DNA of 64,000 nucleotides, from contig NZ_CP016464.1 of NCBI RefSeq assembly GCF_001713455.1, positions 867,501-931,500 of the forward strand. Direction: 5' to 3'. Made by a program: the position numbers and the translations under genes. Source of the stretch: Bosea sp. RAC05. GTDB taxonomy: Bacteria > Pseudomonadota > Alphaproteobacteria > Rhizobiales > Beijerinckiaceae. Below are positions 33,981 through 43,576 of the stretch, in pieces. How positions within the stretch are numbered: position 1 is the stretch's first letter; each line of letters starts with the position of its first letter. The notes beneath the pieces were generated by a model. It was not told the origin of the DNA. It saw nothing but the letters and a program-made list of their open reading frames with translations, and ran no database searches.

Positions 33981-34526
33981 ATGCCGACACTCGAGGCCAT
34001 TCCCCCCGCAATCCGGCGCGCGGCTTGCGCCTTTCACGAGGCCGGGCACATCGTCGTCGGCTGGCATCACCGCCGCGCCATTACCCATGCCTGGCTCAGG
34101 CCGCCGCAGGGCGTCTCCGGCGAAACCTGCTTCGAGCCCTATCGCCGCGGCTTCCAGCTCGACCGCGCCGGCGATCTGCGCCGCGCCGAGGTCGAGATCA
34201 CCATCCTCAGCGCCGGCCAATGCGGCGAGATGGTCTACTGGAACGGCGCCGAGGGGCTGAAATGGTATCCCGGCGAACTGCGCTCGCATGGCGACGATCT
34301 CGACCAGATGCAGCCCTTCATCGCCCTGCTGCAGCCGCCCGATGCCGGCCTGCTGCGCGCCCGCTGCGCCCGCGCCGCCACCGCCATCCTCTACCAGCCG
34401 GCGATGCGCGCGGCCCATGAGGCGATCGCGTGTCGGCTCGCCGCAGCCGGCCGCATCGGCGCCGACGAGGTCGAGGTGCTGATGGCCGAGGCCGGCGCGC
34501 AGCGGCCCCCGCTGCCGGAACGCTAG
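33981..34526 (+). CDS. zinc-peptidase-like protein (HEAGH motif, M41-like)
   Basis: A 181-aa protein whose N-terminus carries CAFHEAGHIVVGWHHRRAI: HEAGH at residues 19-23 is an HExxH metalloprotease site in the context seen in the peptidase domain of FtsH. Unlike FtsH there is no AAA+ domain or membrane helix. A segment HGDDLDQMQPFIALL (near 105) may supply the third ligand. Cytoplasmic stand-alone M41-like proteins of this size occur in alphaproteobacteria with unknown targets. SD weak. Confidence 0.7.
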   Translation: MPTLEAIPPAIRRAACAFHEAGHIVVGWHHRRAITHAWLRPPQGVSGETCFEPYRRGFQLDRAGDLRRAEVEITILSAGQCGEMVYWNGAEGLKWYPGELRSHGDDLDQMQPFIALLQPPDAGLLRARCARAATAILYQPAMRAAHEAIACRLAAAGRIGADEVEVLMAEAGAQRPPLPER

Positions 34527-34543
34527 GTCGCGCCCGCCGCGCC

Positions 34544-34912
34544 TCAGCGCGCCTTCAGGCTCAGCACATAGGCGATGACGTCGTCGGTCTCGGTGGGGGT
34601 GAGCTGGTAGCGCGGCATGTTGCCATGCGGCGTCTGCAGAAAGACCCGCAGCGACAGCGCGGTCTGGGAGGGCATGTCGGCCACGGCGCCGAGATCGGGC
34701 GGCACCCGGGTGGGGTTGCGGCTCGCCCCGTCGATCGCGTGGCAGGGCCGGCACAAAGCGCTGGCCACGGCCTGGCCGGCGCGCGCGTCGCCGCTCTCCT
34801 GCGCTGCGGCTCCGGCCACGCCGACCAGCGCGAAGGCGAGCACCGCGAGCCCGACCCGGGCGAAGGCGGCGGTCTGGGGGATCGGCCGGCTGGTCCTGGT
34901 CTCGCGCATCAT
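34544..34912 (-). CDS. c-type cytochrome, monoheme
   Basis: A 122-aa periplasmic cytochrome c. The double ATG at 34912/34909 follows GAGGAG. Signal peptide or anchor about residues 17-38 (VGLAVLAFALVGVAGAAA). Heme motif CRPCH at 54-58, with the likely axial methionine in HGNMPRY near 99 and the C-terminal helix TETDDVIAYVLSL. It lies 35 bp after a second cytochrome gene and is probably cotranscribed with it. Electron partner unknown. Confidence 0.88.
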   Translation of the reverse strand: MMRETRTSRPIPQTAAFARVGLAVLAFALVGVAGAAAQESGDARAGQAVASALCRPCHAIDGASRNPTRVPPDLGAVADMPSQTALSLRVFLQTPHGNMPRYQLTPTETDDVIAYVLSLKAR

Positions 34913-34947
34913 CCGCTGCTCCTCGTCTCGAGGCGGGCGCTCCTTCG

Positions 34948-35346
34948 TCAGGACGCCGGCTTCCACCGGCGCGAAACGCGCCGGATATAGGCCACGAGCC
35001 CGTCGGTCTCGTGCTCGATCAGGTTGAACTCGGGCATGCCGGGATGGCGCACCACGGTGCCGTCGATCAGGACGGGGGCCGGGTTGCCGCCGGGGTAGCG
35101 CTCCGCGATCAGCGGAAAGGGCGGCGCCTTGGGGTTGGGGCTGGCACCGCTCGCCTCGATCGCGTGGCAGCCGCCGCAATGGCGCTGCGCCACCTGCTTG
35201 CCGATCGCGACGCTCTCGGCGTTGTCGGGCCGCTGCGCATCGGCCGGCATCGCCTGCGCCGCCAGGGTTCCGCCGGCCAGCGCGAGGCCGACGAGCGCCG
35301 CCATCCGCCTGGCCGCCCTGCTGCGGGTCGATGTCCTGCGTGTCAT
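34948..35346 (-). CDS. c-type cytochrome, monoheme
   Basis: A 132-aa periplasmic cytochrome c. Signal peptide MTRRTSTRSRAARRMAALVG then LALAGGTLAAQA. Heme motif CGGCH at 57-61, likely axial methionine in RHPGMPEFNL, and the C-terminal helix HETDGLVAYIRRV. ATG 35346 has GGGACGG upstream; a longer frame upstream is not cytochrome-like. First of the two-cytochrome unit. Confidence 0.88.
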   Translation of the reverse strand: MTRRTSTRSRAARRMAALVGLALAGGTLAAQAMPADAQRPDNAESVAIGKQVAQRHCGGCHAIEASGASPNPKAPPFPLIAERYPGGNPAPVLIDGTVVRHPGMPEFNLIEHETDGLVAYIRRVSRRWKPAS

Positions 35347-35468
35347 GGCCCGTCCCGGATGCGAGATCACCGGCCCCTTCTCTGCGCCTGCTGCGGCAGC
35401 CCGGCCTTGATCGAGGTCAAGGCCGGCGCTGTGCATCGTCGACGGGGGCTCGATGCTCTGGCCGAGGG

Positions 35469-35873
35469 TCACTTGCCCTGCAGCGCGGCCAGCAGCTCCG
35501 GCCCGTTCTTGCCGATCAGGTTCTTGGACAACTCGGCGACGAGCGCCCCTTCGAGCTGCTTGTGGTAGTGGCGCCGCATCTCGCCGAGCGTCCGTGGCGA
35601 GGCGATGACGACGAGATGGCTGATCTTGTGCCCGGTGACCTGGTGGTTGAGCCAGGAGGTCGCCGCGGCCGCATGGGCGTCCTCGTCGATCTGATGTCCG
35701 GTCGGGTTGGCCGAGCTGGAATCGCGCCCGCCGCCGCCGGCCTTGTTGTGCTCGTCGAGATTGGGCGAGGGCAGGGCGGCCAGCGTCGGATCGGCTTCGT
35801 TGCCGCTGTTGCGAAACAGCTCGAACTGCTTCCCGTCGACGAGCGCGATCACGGCACCATGGGGGAGTTGCAT
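35469..35873 (-). CDS. host attachment family protein
   Basis: A 134-aa protein of the family named after plant-attachment (Agrobacterium AtsE-like) proteins. It begins LPHGAVIALVDGKQFELFRN, has a central Gly/Asp/His loop (NLDEHNKAGGGGRD, then GHQIDEDAHAAAATSWLN) and ends with HLVVIASPRTLGEMRRHYHK. ATG 35873 has GAGGA upstream. The fold resembles eRF1/Dom34-type domains. The adhesive role is only the historical name, and the real function is unclear. Confidence 0.85.
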   Translation of the reverse strand: MQLPHGAVIALVDGKQFELFRNSGNEADPTLAALPSPNLDEHNKAGGGGRDSSSANPTGHQIDEDAHAAAATSWLNHQVTGHKISHLVVIASPRTLGEMRRHYHKQLEGALVAELSKNLIGKNGPELLAALQGK

Positions 35874-36138
35874 TGGATTGTCCTCGGCTGGGTCGGGCCC
35901 GGTGCCCCGGGAACGGGGCGAGGGGACCTGCAGGGCTGTGATCGTCAAACGCAGCCGTGTCCGCATTGATCCCGATCAAGCCGGGTTTCCATGCCGCCCG
36001 GGCGAGGCGCTGCCGCTCGACAGTCCGCGTATGGCGCGCCTAACCTGCCGCCGCGTCGGCAGGCTCCCGATCCGGGAACCGTTGCTTCACCCCGGCGTCG
36101 TAGAAGCCGGCGAGCCGATTCGCCGTTGAGGATATGAG

Positions 36139-37788
36139 ATGACCACGACTGTCAGCCCGCTCGCGGGCAAGCCGCTCGACCCCAGCCTGCTGGTCGACCT
36201 CGCCAGGCTCGGCCAGGCCTATTTCGAGCGGCCCGACCCGGCCGATCCGGCCCAGCGCGTCGCCTTCGGCACCTCGGGCCATCGTGGCTCCTCGCTGCTG
36301 CACTCCTTCAACGAGGCGCATATCCTCGCCATCGCCCAGGCGATCTGCCTCTATCGCCGCGAGAAGGGCATCGACGGCCCGCTCTTCCTGGGCATCGACA
36401 CCCATGCCCTGTCGCGCCCCGCCTTCGAGACCGCGCTCGAGGTCTTCGCTGCCAATGGCGTGACCACGCTGGTCGACGCGGATCTGCGCTTCACGCCGAC
36501 GCCGGTGATCTCGCACGCCATCATCGGCCACAACTGCGGGCGCAAGCACGGCCTCGCCGACGGCGTGGTGATCTCGCCCTCGCACAACCCGCCCGCCGAT
36601 GGCGGCTTCAAGTACAACCCGCCCCATGGCGGCCCGGCCGACACCGACGCCACCGGCTGGATCGAGCGCAAGGCGAATGCGTTGATCGAGGCCGGGCTCG
36701 CCGGCGTCGCGCGCATGCCCTATGCCCGCGCGCTCGCCAGCGAACACGTCCGCCGCCACGCCTTTCGCGAGGCCTATGTCGCCGAACTCGGCAGCGTCGT
36801 CGACATGGAGGCGATCCGCACTGCGGGGGTCAGCATCGGCATCGACCCGCTCGGCGGCGCGGGCCTCGATTACTACGCCCCGATCATCGAGCGCTACCGC
36901 CTGAACGCGACCATCGTCGACCAGACGCTGGACCCGACCTTCGCCTTCATGCCGGCGGACTGGGACGGCAAGATCCGCATGGACTGCTCCTCGCCCTATG
37001 CGATGGCCGGGTTGATCGCCATGAAGGACCGCTTCGACGTCGCCTTCGCCAACGACACCGATGCCGACCGCCACGGCATCGTCACCCGCAGCGGCGGGCT
37101 GATGAATCCCAACCATTACCTGGCCGTGGCGATCGACTACCTCTTCACCCATCGCCCCCGCTGGCGCAGCGACGCCGCGATCGGCAAGACCATCGTCAGC
37201 AGCGCCATGATCGACCGCGTCGCGGCCAGGCTCGGCCGCCGCATGGTCGAGGTGCCCGTCGGCTTCAAATGGTTCGTCGAGGGGCTTTCCGACGGCAGCT
37301 TCGGCTTCGGCGGCGAGGAGAGCGCCGGCGCCTCCTTCCTGCGATTGGACGGCACGAGCTGGAGCACGGACAAGGACGGGCTGATCCTCGGGCTGCTCGC
37401 CGCCGAGATCACCGCCAGAACGGGGACCGACCCCGGCGAGCGCTATGCCGCGCTGACCCGGGACCTGGGGGCGCCGCTCTATGCCCGCATCGACGCGCCC
37501 GCGACGCGCGAGCAGAAGGCCGTGCTGAAGAGCCTGTCGCGTGCGCAGCTGGGCACCGACACGCTCGCCGGCGAGCCGATCACCGCCGTCCTCAACGACG
37601 CGCCGGGCAATGGCGCGGCGATCGGCGGCGTCAAGGTGGTCACGGCGCAGGGCTGGTTCTGCGCCCGCCCCTCCGGCACCGAGGAGGTCTACAAGATCTA
37701 CGCCGAGAGCTTCCGCGACGAAGCCCATCTCGCCGAGATCCAGCAGGAGGCGAAGGCTGTCATCGCCGCGGCCTTCGCAGCCGCCTGA
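36139..37788 (+). CDS. pgm: phosphoglucomutase, alpha-D-glucose-specific
   Basis: A 549-aa alpha-D-phosphohexomutase that interconverts glucose-1-phosphate and glucose-6-phosphate in glycogen and nucleotide-sugar metabolism. TSGHRGSS is at 45-52, the phosphoserine loop is [13 protein letters not shown], the metal loop is [11 protein letters not shown], the sugar loop is [15 protein letters not shown], and the phosphate-binding loop is [16 protein letters not shown] near the C-terminus. Length equals the E. coli Pgm class. Stand-alone gene; a start at [10 protein letters not shown] is natural. Confidence 0.96.
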   Translation: MTTTVSPLAGKPLDPSLLVDLARLGQAYFERPDPADPAQRVAFGTSGHRGSSLLHSFNEAHILAIAQAICLYRREKGIDGPLFLGIDTHALSRPAFETALEVFAANGVTTLVDADLRFTPTPVISHAIIGHNCGRKHGLADGVVISPSHNPPADGGFKYNPPHGGPADTDATGWIERKANALIEAGLAGVARMPYARALASEHVRRHAFREAYVAELGSVVDMEAIRTAGVSIGIDPLGGAGLDYYAPIIERYRLNATIVDQTLDPTFAFMPADWDGKIRMDCSSPYAMAGLIAMKDRFDVAFANDTDADRHGIVTRSGGLMNPNHYLAVAIDYLFTHRPRWRSDAAIGKTIVSSAMIDRVAARLGRRMVEVPVGFKWFVEGLSDGSFGFGGEESAGASFLRLDGTSWSTDKDGLILGLLAAEITARTGTDPGERYAALTRDLGAPLYARIDAPATREQKAVLKSLSRAQLGTDTLAGEPITAVLNDAPGNGAAIGGVKVVTAQGWFCARPSGTEEVYKIYAESFRDEAHLAEIQQEAKAVIAAAFAAA

Positions 37789-37815
37789 CGGCCCGCGGGC
37801 CCCGGCGCGGGAGCG

Positions 37816-38934
37816 CTACTCGCCGGCGGCCCGGCGCGGGGCCGGTGGCTCGAACCCGTCCGGCCCGGCCGCCTCGGTCGCCTGGCGGTTGCGCGACATC
37901 GCCTCGATGAGCTGGCGGTTGGAGTGCTCCAGCGTGCCGACATGGTCGATATGGTGGCGCAGATCGGTGCGCAGCTGCTGGTTCACCCCGGCCAGGAAGT
38001 CGGCCTTCGACTGCAGCGCCGAGAGCTTGATGTCGAGGTCGTAGACGGCCTTGTCGCGCTGGGCCAGATCCTCGGCCAGCTTGCGCTCGCGCTGCGCCGC
38101 GGCGGCGGCCTGGGCCTCCAGCTCCTTGATCGTCTGCAGGGAGGTGGCGATTCGGGCCTGGGCCTGGCTCGCGGCCTCGTTGGCGCCTTCGCGCTCGCCG
38201 CTCAGCTTCTCGGTCAGCCCGGCGATGTCGCGCTGGAGCCGGCTGTTCTCCCCGCTCGCGGCGACGAGGTCGGAGCGCAGCATCGCGACCTCGCGGGCGA
38301 GGTTCTGCGCGGCGGCCGACTTCTCCAGGAGCTTCTGGTCGACGACCTGCCGCTCCTCGGACAGCCGCTGCACGCGCGAATCGCTGCTGGAGAGCCGCTG
38401 CAGCAGCGCGTTCACCTCGCCCTGCAGCTTGCCGTGCTCGATCTCGAGCGCGGCCAGCGCCGCCTGGGTGTGGTCGAGCGCGGCACGGCTGCGGCCGAGT
38501 TCCTCCTCGTAGCGCATCGCCAGCGGGCGATAATGGCCGAGTTCGGTCTGCAACCCGGCGACTTCGCGCTCCTGGCGGCTGCAGATGGCGCTGAGCTCCT
38601 CGATCTGCGCGGCCTGGTCCTGCGAGGTCTGGATGAACTTCGGCAGGATCTGCTGCATCGTCGCGGTGCGCGTCATCAGCAGGTCGAGCTGGACCGACCA
38701 GTTCGAGATCTTGGCGAATTCGACCTGCAGCTCGTTGGACTGCTCGCTGATCGCGGTCATCAGCTGGCCGACCTCGTGCGAACTGCCGGGTTTCGGCGGC
38801 GGGGGCAGCAGCGGCTGCGGAGCCTCGCCCGGCTCGTTGGCGGCGGCCTCGGGCGGCGTGAACGCCGGGGCCGGCTGCGGCGCAGGCGCCTCGCTCCGCC
38901 CGCCGATGAGACGCCTCAGACTGGAACCGATCAT
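37816..38934 (-). CDS. long coiled-coil protein
   Basis: A 372-aa protein. The N-terminus MIGSSLRRLIGG is followed by a Pro/Ala-rich linker (about 20-55). Then an almost continuous heptad-rich coiled coil runs to about residue 345 (for example ELGRSRAALDHTQAALAALE and NSRLQRDIAGLTEKLSGERE). ATG 38934 has a GGGGTGGG SD and excludes a poorly conserved extension. It resembles crescentin-like or other cytoskeletal filament-type proteins of alphaproteobacteria in composition, but coiled coils are easily confused. Last of three coiled-coil genes on this strand. Confidence 0.75.
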   Translation of the reverse strand: MIGSSLRRLIGGRSEAPAPQPAPAFTPPEAAANEPGEAPQPLLPPPPKPGSSHEVGQLMTAISEQSNELQVEFAKISNWSVQLDLLMTRTATMQQILPKFIQTSQDQAAQIEELSAICSRQEREVAGLQTELGHYRPLAMRYEEELGRSRAALDHTQAALAALEIEHGKLQGEVNALLQRLSSSDSRVQRLSEERQVVDQKLLEKSAAAQNLAREVAMLRSDLVAASGENSRLQRDIAGLTEKLSGEREGANEAASQAQARIATSLQTIKELEAQAAAAAQRERKLAEDLAQRDKAVYDLDIKLSALQSKADFLAGVNQQLRTDLRHHIDHVGTLEHSNRQLIEAMSRNRQATEAAGPDGFEPPAPRRAAGE

Positions 38935-39141
38935 CGAACCCACCCCACTTTGCCCCCCCTCGACGCGGGGCACGCCGCCTCCCTCGGTCCGGCGATCGCG
39001 ACTCCCGGACCACGGCTTGAGGCGGTAGCACAGCAGAAGATGCGCCGTGGCCCAAGGCAACATCGCAATGGCGCTCGGCGCGAGTTGCAAACAACTTCTT
39101 GGCCGGAAGGCCGCTGCGGCCGCCGGTGACGGCCGTGCCGG

Positions 39142-39621
39142 TCAGACGGCGCGGGCGGCCCCGCCACCCTGGCGCAGCCTCAGCTCCAGCATATAGGCGC
39201 GTTGGACGGCCTCGCGCTCCCGCAGCAGCGCCTTCTCCAGCACGCCCTGCTGCGTCTGCAGCACCTCGTTGGCACGCCCGAGCGTCGCCTCGGCCTTCTG
39301 GGCCCGCTGGCTCAGGTCCTGCTTTTCCTTCGCCAGGGCGTCGATCTCGCTCTGCAGGCGCGCCTTCTCCTGCTCGGCCTCCGCCAGCGAGTTGCGCGCC
39401 TGCTGCAGCACGTTCAGCAGCTGCAGCTGCATCGTCTCGAAGGCAGCGCCGGCCCCGGCCACCAAGGCGAGCGTGTCCTGCGGATGCGGCCGGCCGGTGG
39501 CACGCCGCGACAGCGGCCGCAGCGGGATGGGCGCAGCGAGGGCGGCGGATGGCGCGGGCGCCTCCCTCCAGGCCGGGGCGCGCAGCATGGCACGGCTGAG
39601 GCTGGGCGCGTCCTGGCTCAC
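39142..39621 (-). CDS. coiled-coil protein
   Basis: A 159-aa protein starting at GTG 39621, two bases past the stop of the upstream coiled-coil gene (TGACCGTG). Residues 1-60 are Ala/Pro-rich; about 60-150 form a coiled coil (QLQLLNVLQQARNSLAEAEQ then EKARLQSEIDALAKEKQDLS). Tight spacing with the neighbour implies coexpression and perhaps a shared structure. Function unknown. Confidence 0.65.
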   Translation of the reverse strand: MSQDAPSLSRAMLRAPAWREAPAPSAALAAPIPLRPLSRRATGRPHPQDTLALVAGAGAAFETMQLQLLNVLQQARNSLAEAEQEKARLQSEIDALAKEKQDLSQRAQKAEATLGRANEVLQTQQGVLEKALLREREAVQRAYMLELRLRQGGGAARAV

Positions 39622-39623
39622 GG

Positions 39624-40886
39624 TCAGTCGCGCGACTGCGGGCGATTGGGCTGCGTGAACGCGGTGGTCACGGCATCGTGCAGGCGGGCAAGCCACCCCT
39701 CGGCCTCCAGCGCACGCGCCTCGGCATGGCGGGCCCGCTCCTCGGAGCGCCACAGCATCTCGTTGGCCGTCGCGATCTGGGTTTCGAGCTCGCGCATGTT
39801 GACCGCGGCCTGGGCGATCGTCTGCTGCAGACGCTCCTCGAGCTGGGCATAGCGCAGCTCGCTGATGCGGATCGCCTCGCTGGTCTCCTCGATCAGGGCG
39901 AGCGCCGAGGGCCAGTCGCGCTGCGGCGCCACCGGCGCCGGCCGGGGCTCCGGCATCGCCGCCGGGAACGTCGCGATCTTGTCGGACGCGTTGAGGAACT
40001 GCTCCGAGGCCGGCAGGCTCTGGCGCAGGGCGGTGACGGTGGCGAGGTCGCTAACGGCAGGCTGCATGGAGATGCTCCGTGAGAGCCGGGGAGGAGGGCG
40101 GCGGCACGTCCTCTCCGAGGGTGAGGGAGGGCGGCGTTTCGGCGGCGGCGGAGGCGGGGGAGCCGCGGTGCCGAGCAGAAGTGAGGGGGCGATGCGCGTC
40201 GCCAGCGGCTGGATCGTCATCGACACGCCGCGCGGGCGATCGAGGAGCTGGTCCTGCAGGGCACGGCGGTTGGCGCGGGCGAGATCCAGTGCGCGCTGGA
40301 GCAGGAGCTTGTCGCGGCGCTCGCCCTGCAGCAGTTCCTCGAGCCGCAGGCACTCGCGCTGCAGCGCGTCGCTGGCGCCGCCATGCAAGGCGCGCGCTGC
40401 CCGCAGCTCGGTCTCGGCCGTGCCGGTGGTCGCGGCGAGCCGCTCGACCTCGGCCGTCTTGTCCGCCAGAGCCGCGCCCAGGGCGGCGATCGCGTGCTCC
40501 TGCCGGCCCTTCTCGAGCGCCGCCTCGTGCAGCGCCTGTTTCAGGCGGCCGACCTCCTGCGCCGAGGCCTGGCGTTGCCCGTCGGAGAGGAGAATGGTCT
40601 CGCGGTGCCGCTCCAGGGCGCGCTCCGCGACGCCCAGCGCCGTCTGGGCCTGCCGGACATGCAGGCGTTCCGCCTCCAGCAGGGTCTCCATGGCGGCCAG
40701 CCGGCCGAGTGCGGCCTCGAGCCTGAGTTCGAGAAAACCCCTCTGGGCGTGGGAGAGCCGCTGTTCCGGGTCGCCCTGCGCCTCCGCACGGGCCGCATCC
40801 GCCGAGGGCGAGGCGCTCGATCGTCCCGGCAGCCCTGGTCGCGTGGCGATCCAGTCATGCGAATCGGCGACGGGGAGGGCGTTCAA
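39624..40886 (-). CDS. coiled-coil protein (one long frame, or two genes)
   Basis: A 420-codon frame from a TTG at 40886 (GAGG 8 nt upstream). Residues 45-225 and 270-420 are coiled coils separated by a proline run (PPPPPPPKRRPPSPS). An internal ATG at 40066 (MQPAVSDLATVTAL) has its own SD, GGAG 7 nt upstream. The C-terminal 147 residues may therefore be a separate gene, with the upstream frame ending differently if the GC-homopolymer around 40130-40160 has shifted. First of the three-gene coiled-coil cluster. Confidence 0.55.
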   Translation of the reverse strand: MNALPVADSHDWIATRPGLPGRSSASPSADAARAEAQGDPEQRLSHAQRGFLELRLEAALGRLAAMETLLEAERLHVRQAQTALGVAERALERHRETILLSDGQRQASAQEVGRLKQALHEAALEKGRQEHAIAALGAALADKTAEVERLAATTGTAETELRAARALHGGASDALQRECLRLEELLQGERRDKLLLQRALDLARANRRALQDQLLDRPRGVSMTIQPLATRIAPSLLLGTAAPPPPPPPKRRPPSPSERTCRRPPPRLSRSISMQPAVSDLATVTALRQSLPASEQFLNASDKIATFPAAMPEPRPAPVAPQRDWPSALALIEETSEAIRISELRYAQLEERLQQTIAQAAVNMRELETQIATANEMLWRSEERARHAEARALEAEGWLARLHDAVTTAFTQPNRPQSRD

Positions 40887-41169
40887 AGGGATGGCCTCGA
40901 AAACGGTGCCGTGGGGAAACGGGGGAACGCTTGGACGAATCGCTCGCTCAACTTAGCTACTCTTAACGAATCGTATCAATATCGAAGGTCGCTGGCGAGC
41001 GGCCTCGATGCGCCCGTCGGGGGTTGTCCCCGGAACGCACGCGCCCGGGTTGTCGCCGGGTTTGTGGCGTCAACCCGGGCACCGGCATCGCGGGATTGCG
41101 CGCCTCGCCCTTGTCCTGCCGCCCGTTCCGGTCGACGCATGACGCAGCTGTCCGTGCCGCGGGGTCCAC

Positions 41170-41952
41170 ATGACGCAGTCCATCGACCACATCGTCATCG
41201 CCGTCGCCGATCTCGACGCGGCCGTGGCCGACTATGCTTCGCTGGGCTTCACCGTGCTGCCGGGCGGCGAGCATCCGCGCGGTTCGCGCAATGCGCTGGT
41301 GGTGCTGGCGGACGGCGCCTATCTCGAGATCATCGCCTTCGCGCGGCCGGTGCCGGGCTTCCGCTGGTGGAAGGTCCTGGACGAGGCCGGCAGCGGCCTC
41401 GTCGATTACGCGCTGCTGCCGGCCGGGTCGCTCGACGAGCACACCGCCCGGATCCGGGCCGCCGGGATCGCCATCGAGGGGCCGATCGATGGCGAGCGCC
41501 TGCAGCCGGACGGGACGCGGATCGCCTGGCGCTCGTCGCGCCCACCGGAGCCGGACATCCCTTTCCTCTGCGACGACGTGACGCCCCGCGCCCTGCGCGT
41601 GCCGGAGGGCAAGGTGCGCCGCCATGCCAACGGCGTCACAGGTGTCGCCGGCATCACCGTTGCGGTGCGCGATCTCGCCGCCTCGGTCGCGCGCTATAAG
41701 GCGCTGACCGGTCAGGAGCCGATCGCCACGGGGGCCGTTCCGGGGCTGGGCTTCGGGCTGGCGCAGTTCCGGCTCGGCCGCCAGATGCTCTCGCTCGCCG
41801 AGCCGCGTGGCGAGGCCTGCGAGGGGCTGACGCGCCATCTCGGGCGGCGCGGGCAGGGCGCCTACGCCATCTCCTTCTTCGGTCCGGCCGATCGCTGCCT
41901 CGACCGCGCGCTCGCCCATGGCGCGCGGCTGGAGATCGTCAGGGCCCTGTGA
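41170..41952 (+). CDS. VOC (glyoxalase-like) family protein
   Basis: A 260-aa protein with two vicinal-oxygen-chelate modules. The first is IDHIVIAVADLDAAVADYAS, later YLEIIAFARPVPGFRWWKVL (residues 1-115). The second starts GVTGVAGITVAVRDLAASVA (about 155-255). The pattern fits the Glyoxalase_3 subgroup, whose members are mostly uncharacterised dioxygenase- or lyase-like proteins. The metal-site histidine near the N-terminus (H7) is present. The gene stands alone, convergent with scoB. Confidence 0.85.
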   Translation: MTQSIDHIVIAVADLDAAVADYASLGFTVLPGGEHPRGSRNALVVLADGAYLEIIAFARPVPGFRWWKVLDEAGSGLVDYALLPAGSLDEHTARIRAAGIAIEGPIDGERLQPDGTRIAWRSSRPPEPDIPFLCDDVTPRALRVPEGKVRRHANGVTGVAGITVAVRDLAASVARYKALTGQEPIATGAVPGLGFGLAQFRLGRQMLSLAEPRGEACEGLTRHLGRRGQGAYAISFFGPADRCLDRALAHGARLEIVRAL

Positions 41953-41991
41953 CGTCGCCGGCCGGGGAGGACCGCCCCCGGACGCGAGGCC

Positions 41992-42645
41992 TCAGAGGGC
42001 GACCGCGAACGACGCCGCGGTCTTGGCCTTGATCTCGTCGAGCGTGACGCCCTCGGCGAGCTCGATCAGGGTCATGCCGCCGCCGTTCTCGTCGATCGAG
42101 AAGACGCCGAGATCGGTGATCACCATGTCGACGACGCCGGCGCCGGTCAGCGGCAGGTCGCAGGCGGCCAGCAGCTTCGGCGACTCGGAGCCGTCCTTGT
42201 TCTTGGCGACGTGCTCCATCACCACGACGACCTTCTTGACGCCGGCGACGAGGTCCATGGCGCCGCCCATGCCCTTCACCATCTTGCCGGGGATCATCCA
42301 GTTGGCGAGGTCGCCATTCTCCGCGACCTGCATGGCGCCGAGGATCGAGAGATCGATATGGCCACCGCGGATCATCCCGAAGGAATCGGCCGAGGAGAAG
42401 AAGCTGGTCGTCGGCAGCTGCGTGATGGTCTGCTTGCCGGCGTTGATCAGGTCGGGATCCTCGTCGCCCTCATAAGGGAACGGGCCCATGCCGAGCATGC
42501 CGTTCTCGGACTGGAGCTGCACCGAGACGCCCTCGGGAATGTAGTTCGAGACGAGGGTAGGGATGCCGATGCCGAGATTGACGTAGAAACCGTCCTTCAA
42601 CTCCTTGGCGGCGCGCTGGGCGATCTGTTCGCGGGTCCATGCCAT
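41992..42645 (-). CDS. scoB: 3-oxoacid CoA-transferase subunit B
   Basis: A 217-aa beta subunit of a family I CoA-transferase. [20 protein letters not shown] lies near residue 21 and the catalytic glutamate is in [14 protein letters not shown] near 47. [20 protein letters not shown] and [20 protein letters not shown] are also diagnostic. With ScoA it moves CoA from succinyl-CoA to acetoacetate (or 3-oxoadipate, PcaIJ). No beta-ketoadipate genes are adjacent, so ScoAB is the simpler call. It follows scoA by 12 bp. Confidence 0.93.
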   Translation of the reverse strand: MAWTREQIAQRAAKELKDGFYVNLGIGIPTLVSNYIPEGVSVQLQSENGMLGMGPFPYEGDEDPDLINAGKQTITQLPTTSFFSSADSFGMIRGGHIDLSILGAMQVAENGDLANWMIPGKMVKGMGGAMDLVAGVKKVVVVMEHVAKNKDGSESPKLLAACDLPLTGAGVVDMVITDLGVFSIDENGGGMTLIELAEGVTLDEIKAKTAASFAVAL

Positions 42646-42657
42646 GTCGGTGTCTCC

Positions 42658-43362
42658 TCAGGCCGCGCGCTTGCGGACGGTGCGCTGCTCGATGCGCTTG
42701 ACGCTTTGGGGCGTGTGGACGATCCGCTTCACGAAGATGCCCGGCGTGTGCATGTGATCGGGGTCGATCGCGCCGGCCTCGACCAGATGCTCGACCTGCG
42801 CGACGGTGAAGCGCGAGGCCGAGGCCATCATCGGATTGAAGTTACGCGCCGTCTTCCGGTAGACGAGGTTGCCTTCGGTGTCGCCCTTCCAGGCATGCAC
42901 CAGCGAGACGTCGGCGAAGATGCCGCGCTCCATGATGTAGCGCTCGCCGTCGAAGACGCGCTCCTCCTTGCCCTCGGCCACCAGCGTGCCGACGCCGGTC
43001 TTGGTGAAGAAGGCCGGGATGCCGGCGCCGCCGGCGCGGATGCGCTCGGCCAGCGTGCCCTGCGGCGTGAATTCGAGTTCGAGCTGGCCGGAGAGGTAGA
43101 GCTCGGCGAAGAGCTTGTTCTCGCCGACATAAGACGAGATCATCTTCCGGATCTGGCGGGTCTCGAGCAGGATGCCGAGGCCGGCGCCGTCGACGCCGGC
43201 ATTGTTGGAGACGAAGGTCAGGTCCTTCGCGCCGCTGGCACGGACCGCCTCGATCAGGATGTCGGGGATGCCGCACAGGCCGAAGCCGCCGGCCATGATC
43301 GTCATGCCGTCCTTGATGACGCCGGCGAGGGCCGCCGTGGCGTCCGGGTAGACCTTCTTCAT
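42658..43362 (-). CDS. scoA: 3-oxoacid CoA-transferase subunit A
   Basis: A 234-aa alpha subunit. It begins MKKVYPDATAALAGVIKDGM with TIMAGGFGLCGIPDILIEAV, the CoA-binding GGFG.CG.P motif near 25-33, and later NNAGVDGAGLGILLETRQI and GAGIPAFFTKTGVGTLVAEG. ATG 43362 has AGAGG upstream; a longer frame upstream is low-complexity. First gene of the scoAB pair. Standard length. Confidence 0.94.
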   Translation of the reverse strand: MKKVYPDATAALAGVIKDGMTIMAGGFGLCGIPDILIEAVRASGAKDLTFVSNNAGVDGAGLGILLETRQIRKMISSYVGENKLFAELYLSGQLELEFTPQGTLAERIRAGGAGIPAFFTKTGVGTLVAEGKEERVFDGERYIMERGIFADVSLVHAWKGDTEGNLVYRKTARNFNPMMASASRFTVAQVEHLVEAGAIDPDHMHTPGIFVKRIVHTPQSVKRIEQRTVRKRAA

Positions 43363-43576
43363 CGTATCGCCTCTGCCGCTGAAAGGATGCCGCCCGACGG
43401 CGCGGCCCAGAACTAGCCGAGCCGGCGGCACGGTGGCAACTCCCCGTTGGGCCAAGACGGCCGAGCAAAGACGGCGTCTTGCCGCGCCCGGCGCCAGACC
43501 ACAGCAAAACGCGGCGCAGGGCGCCGCGTCTCGAAGGTTCGAAAAGGAGCCCGCCGCAGCCGGCGGGCGGCCTCTG

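Noticed and set aside
35469..35873. Prophage gene suggested by the name 'host attachment'
   Set aside because: The family name refers to plant-attachment annotations; no phage structural, lysis or integrase genes are nearby.
36040..37728. 562-codon minus-strand frame opposite pgm
   Set aside because: Pgm motifs are all present on the plus strand; the reverse frame lacks any recognisable domain.
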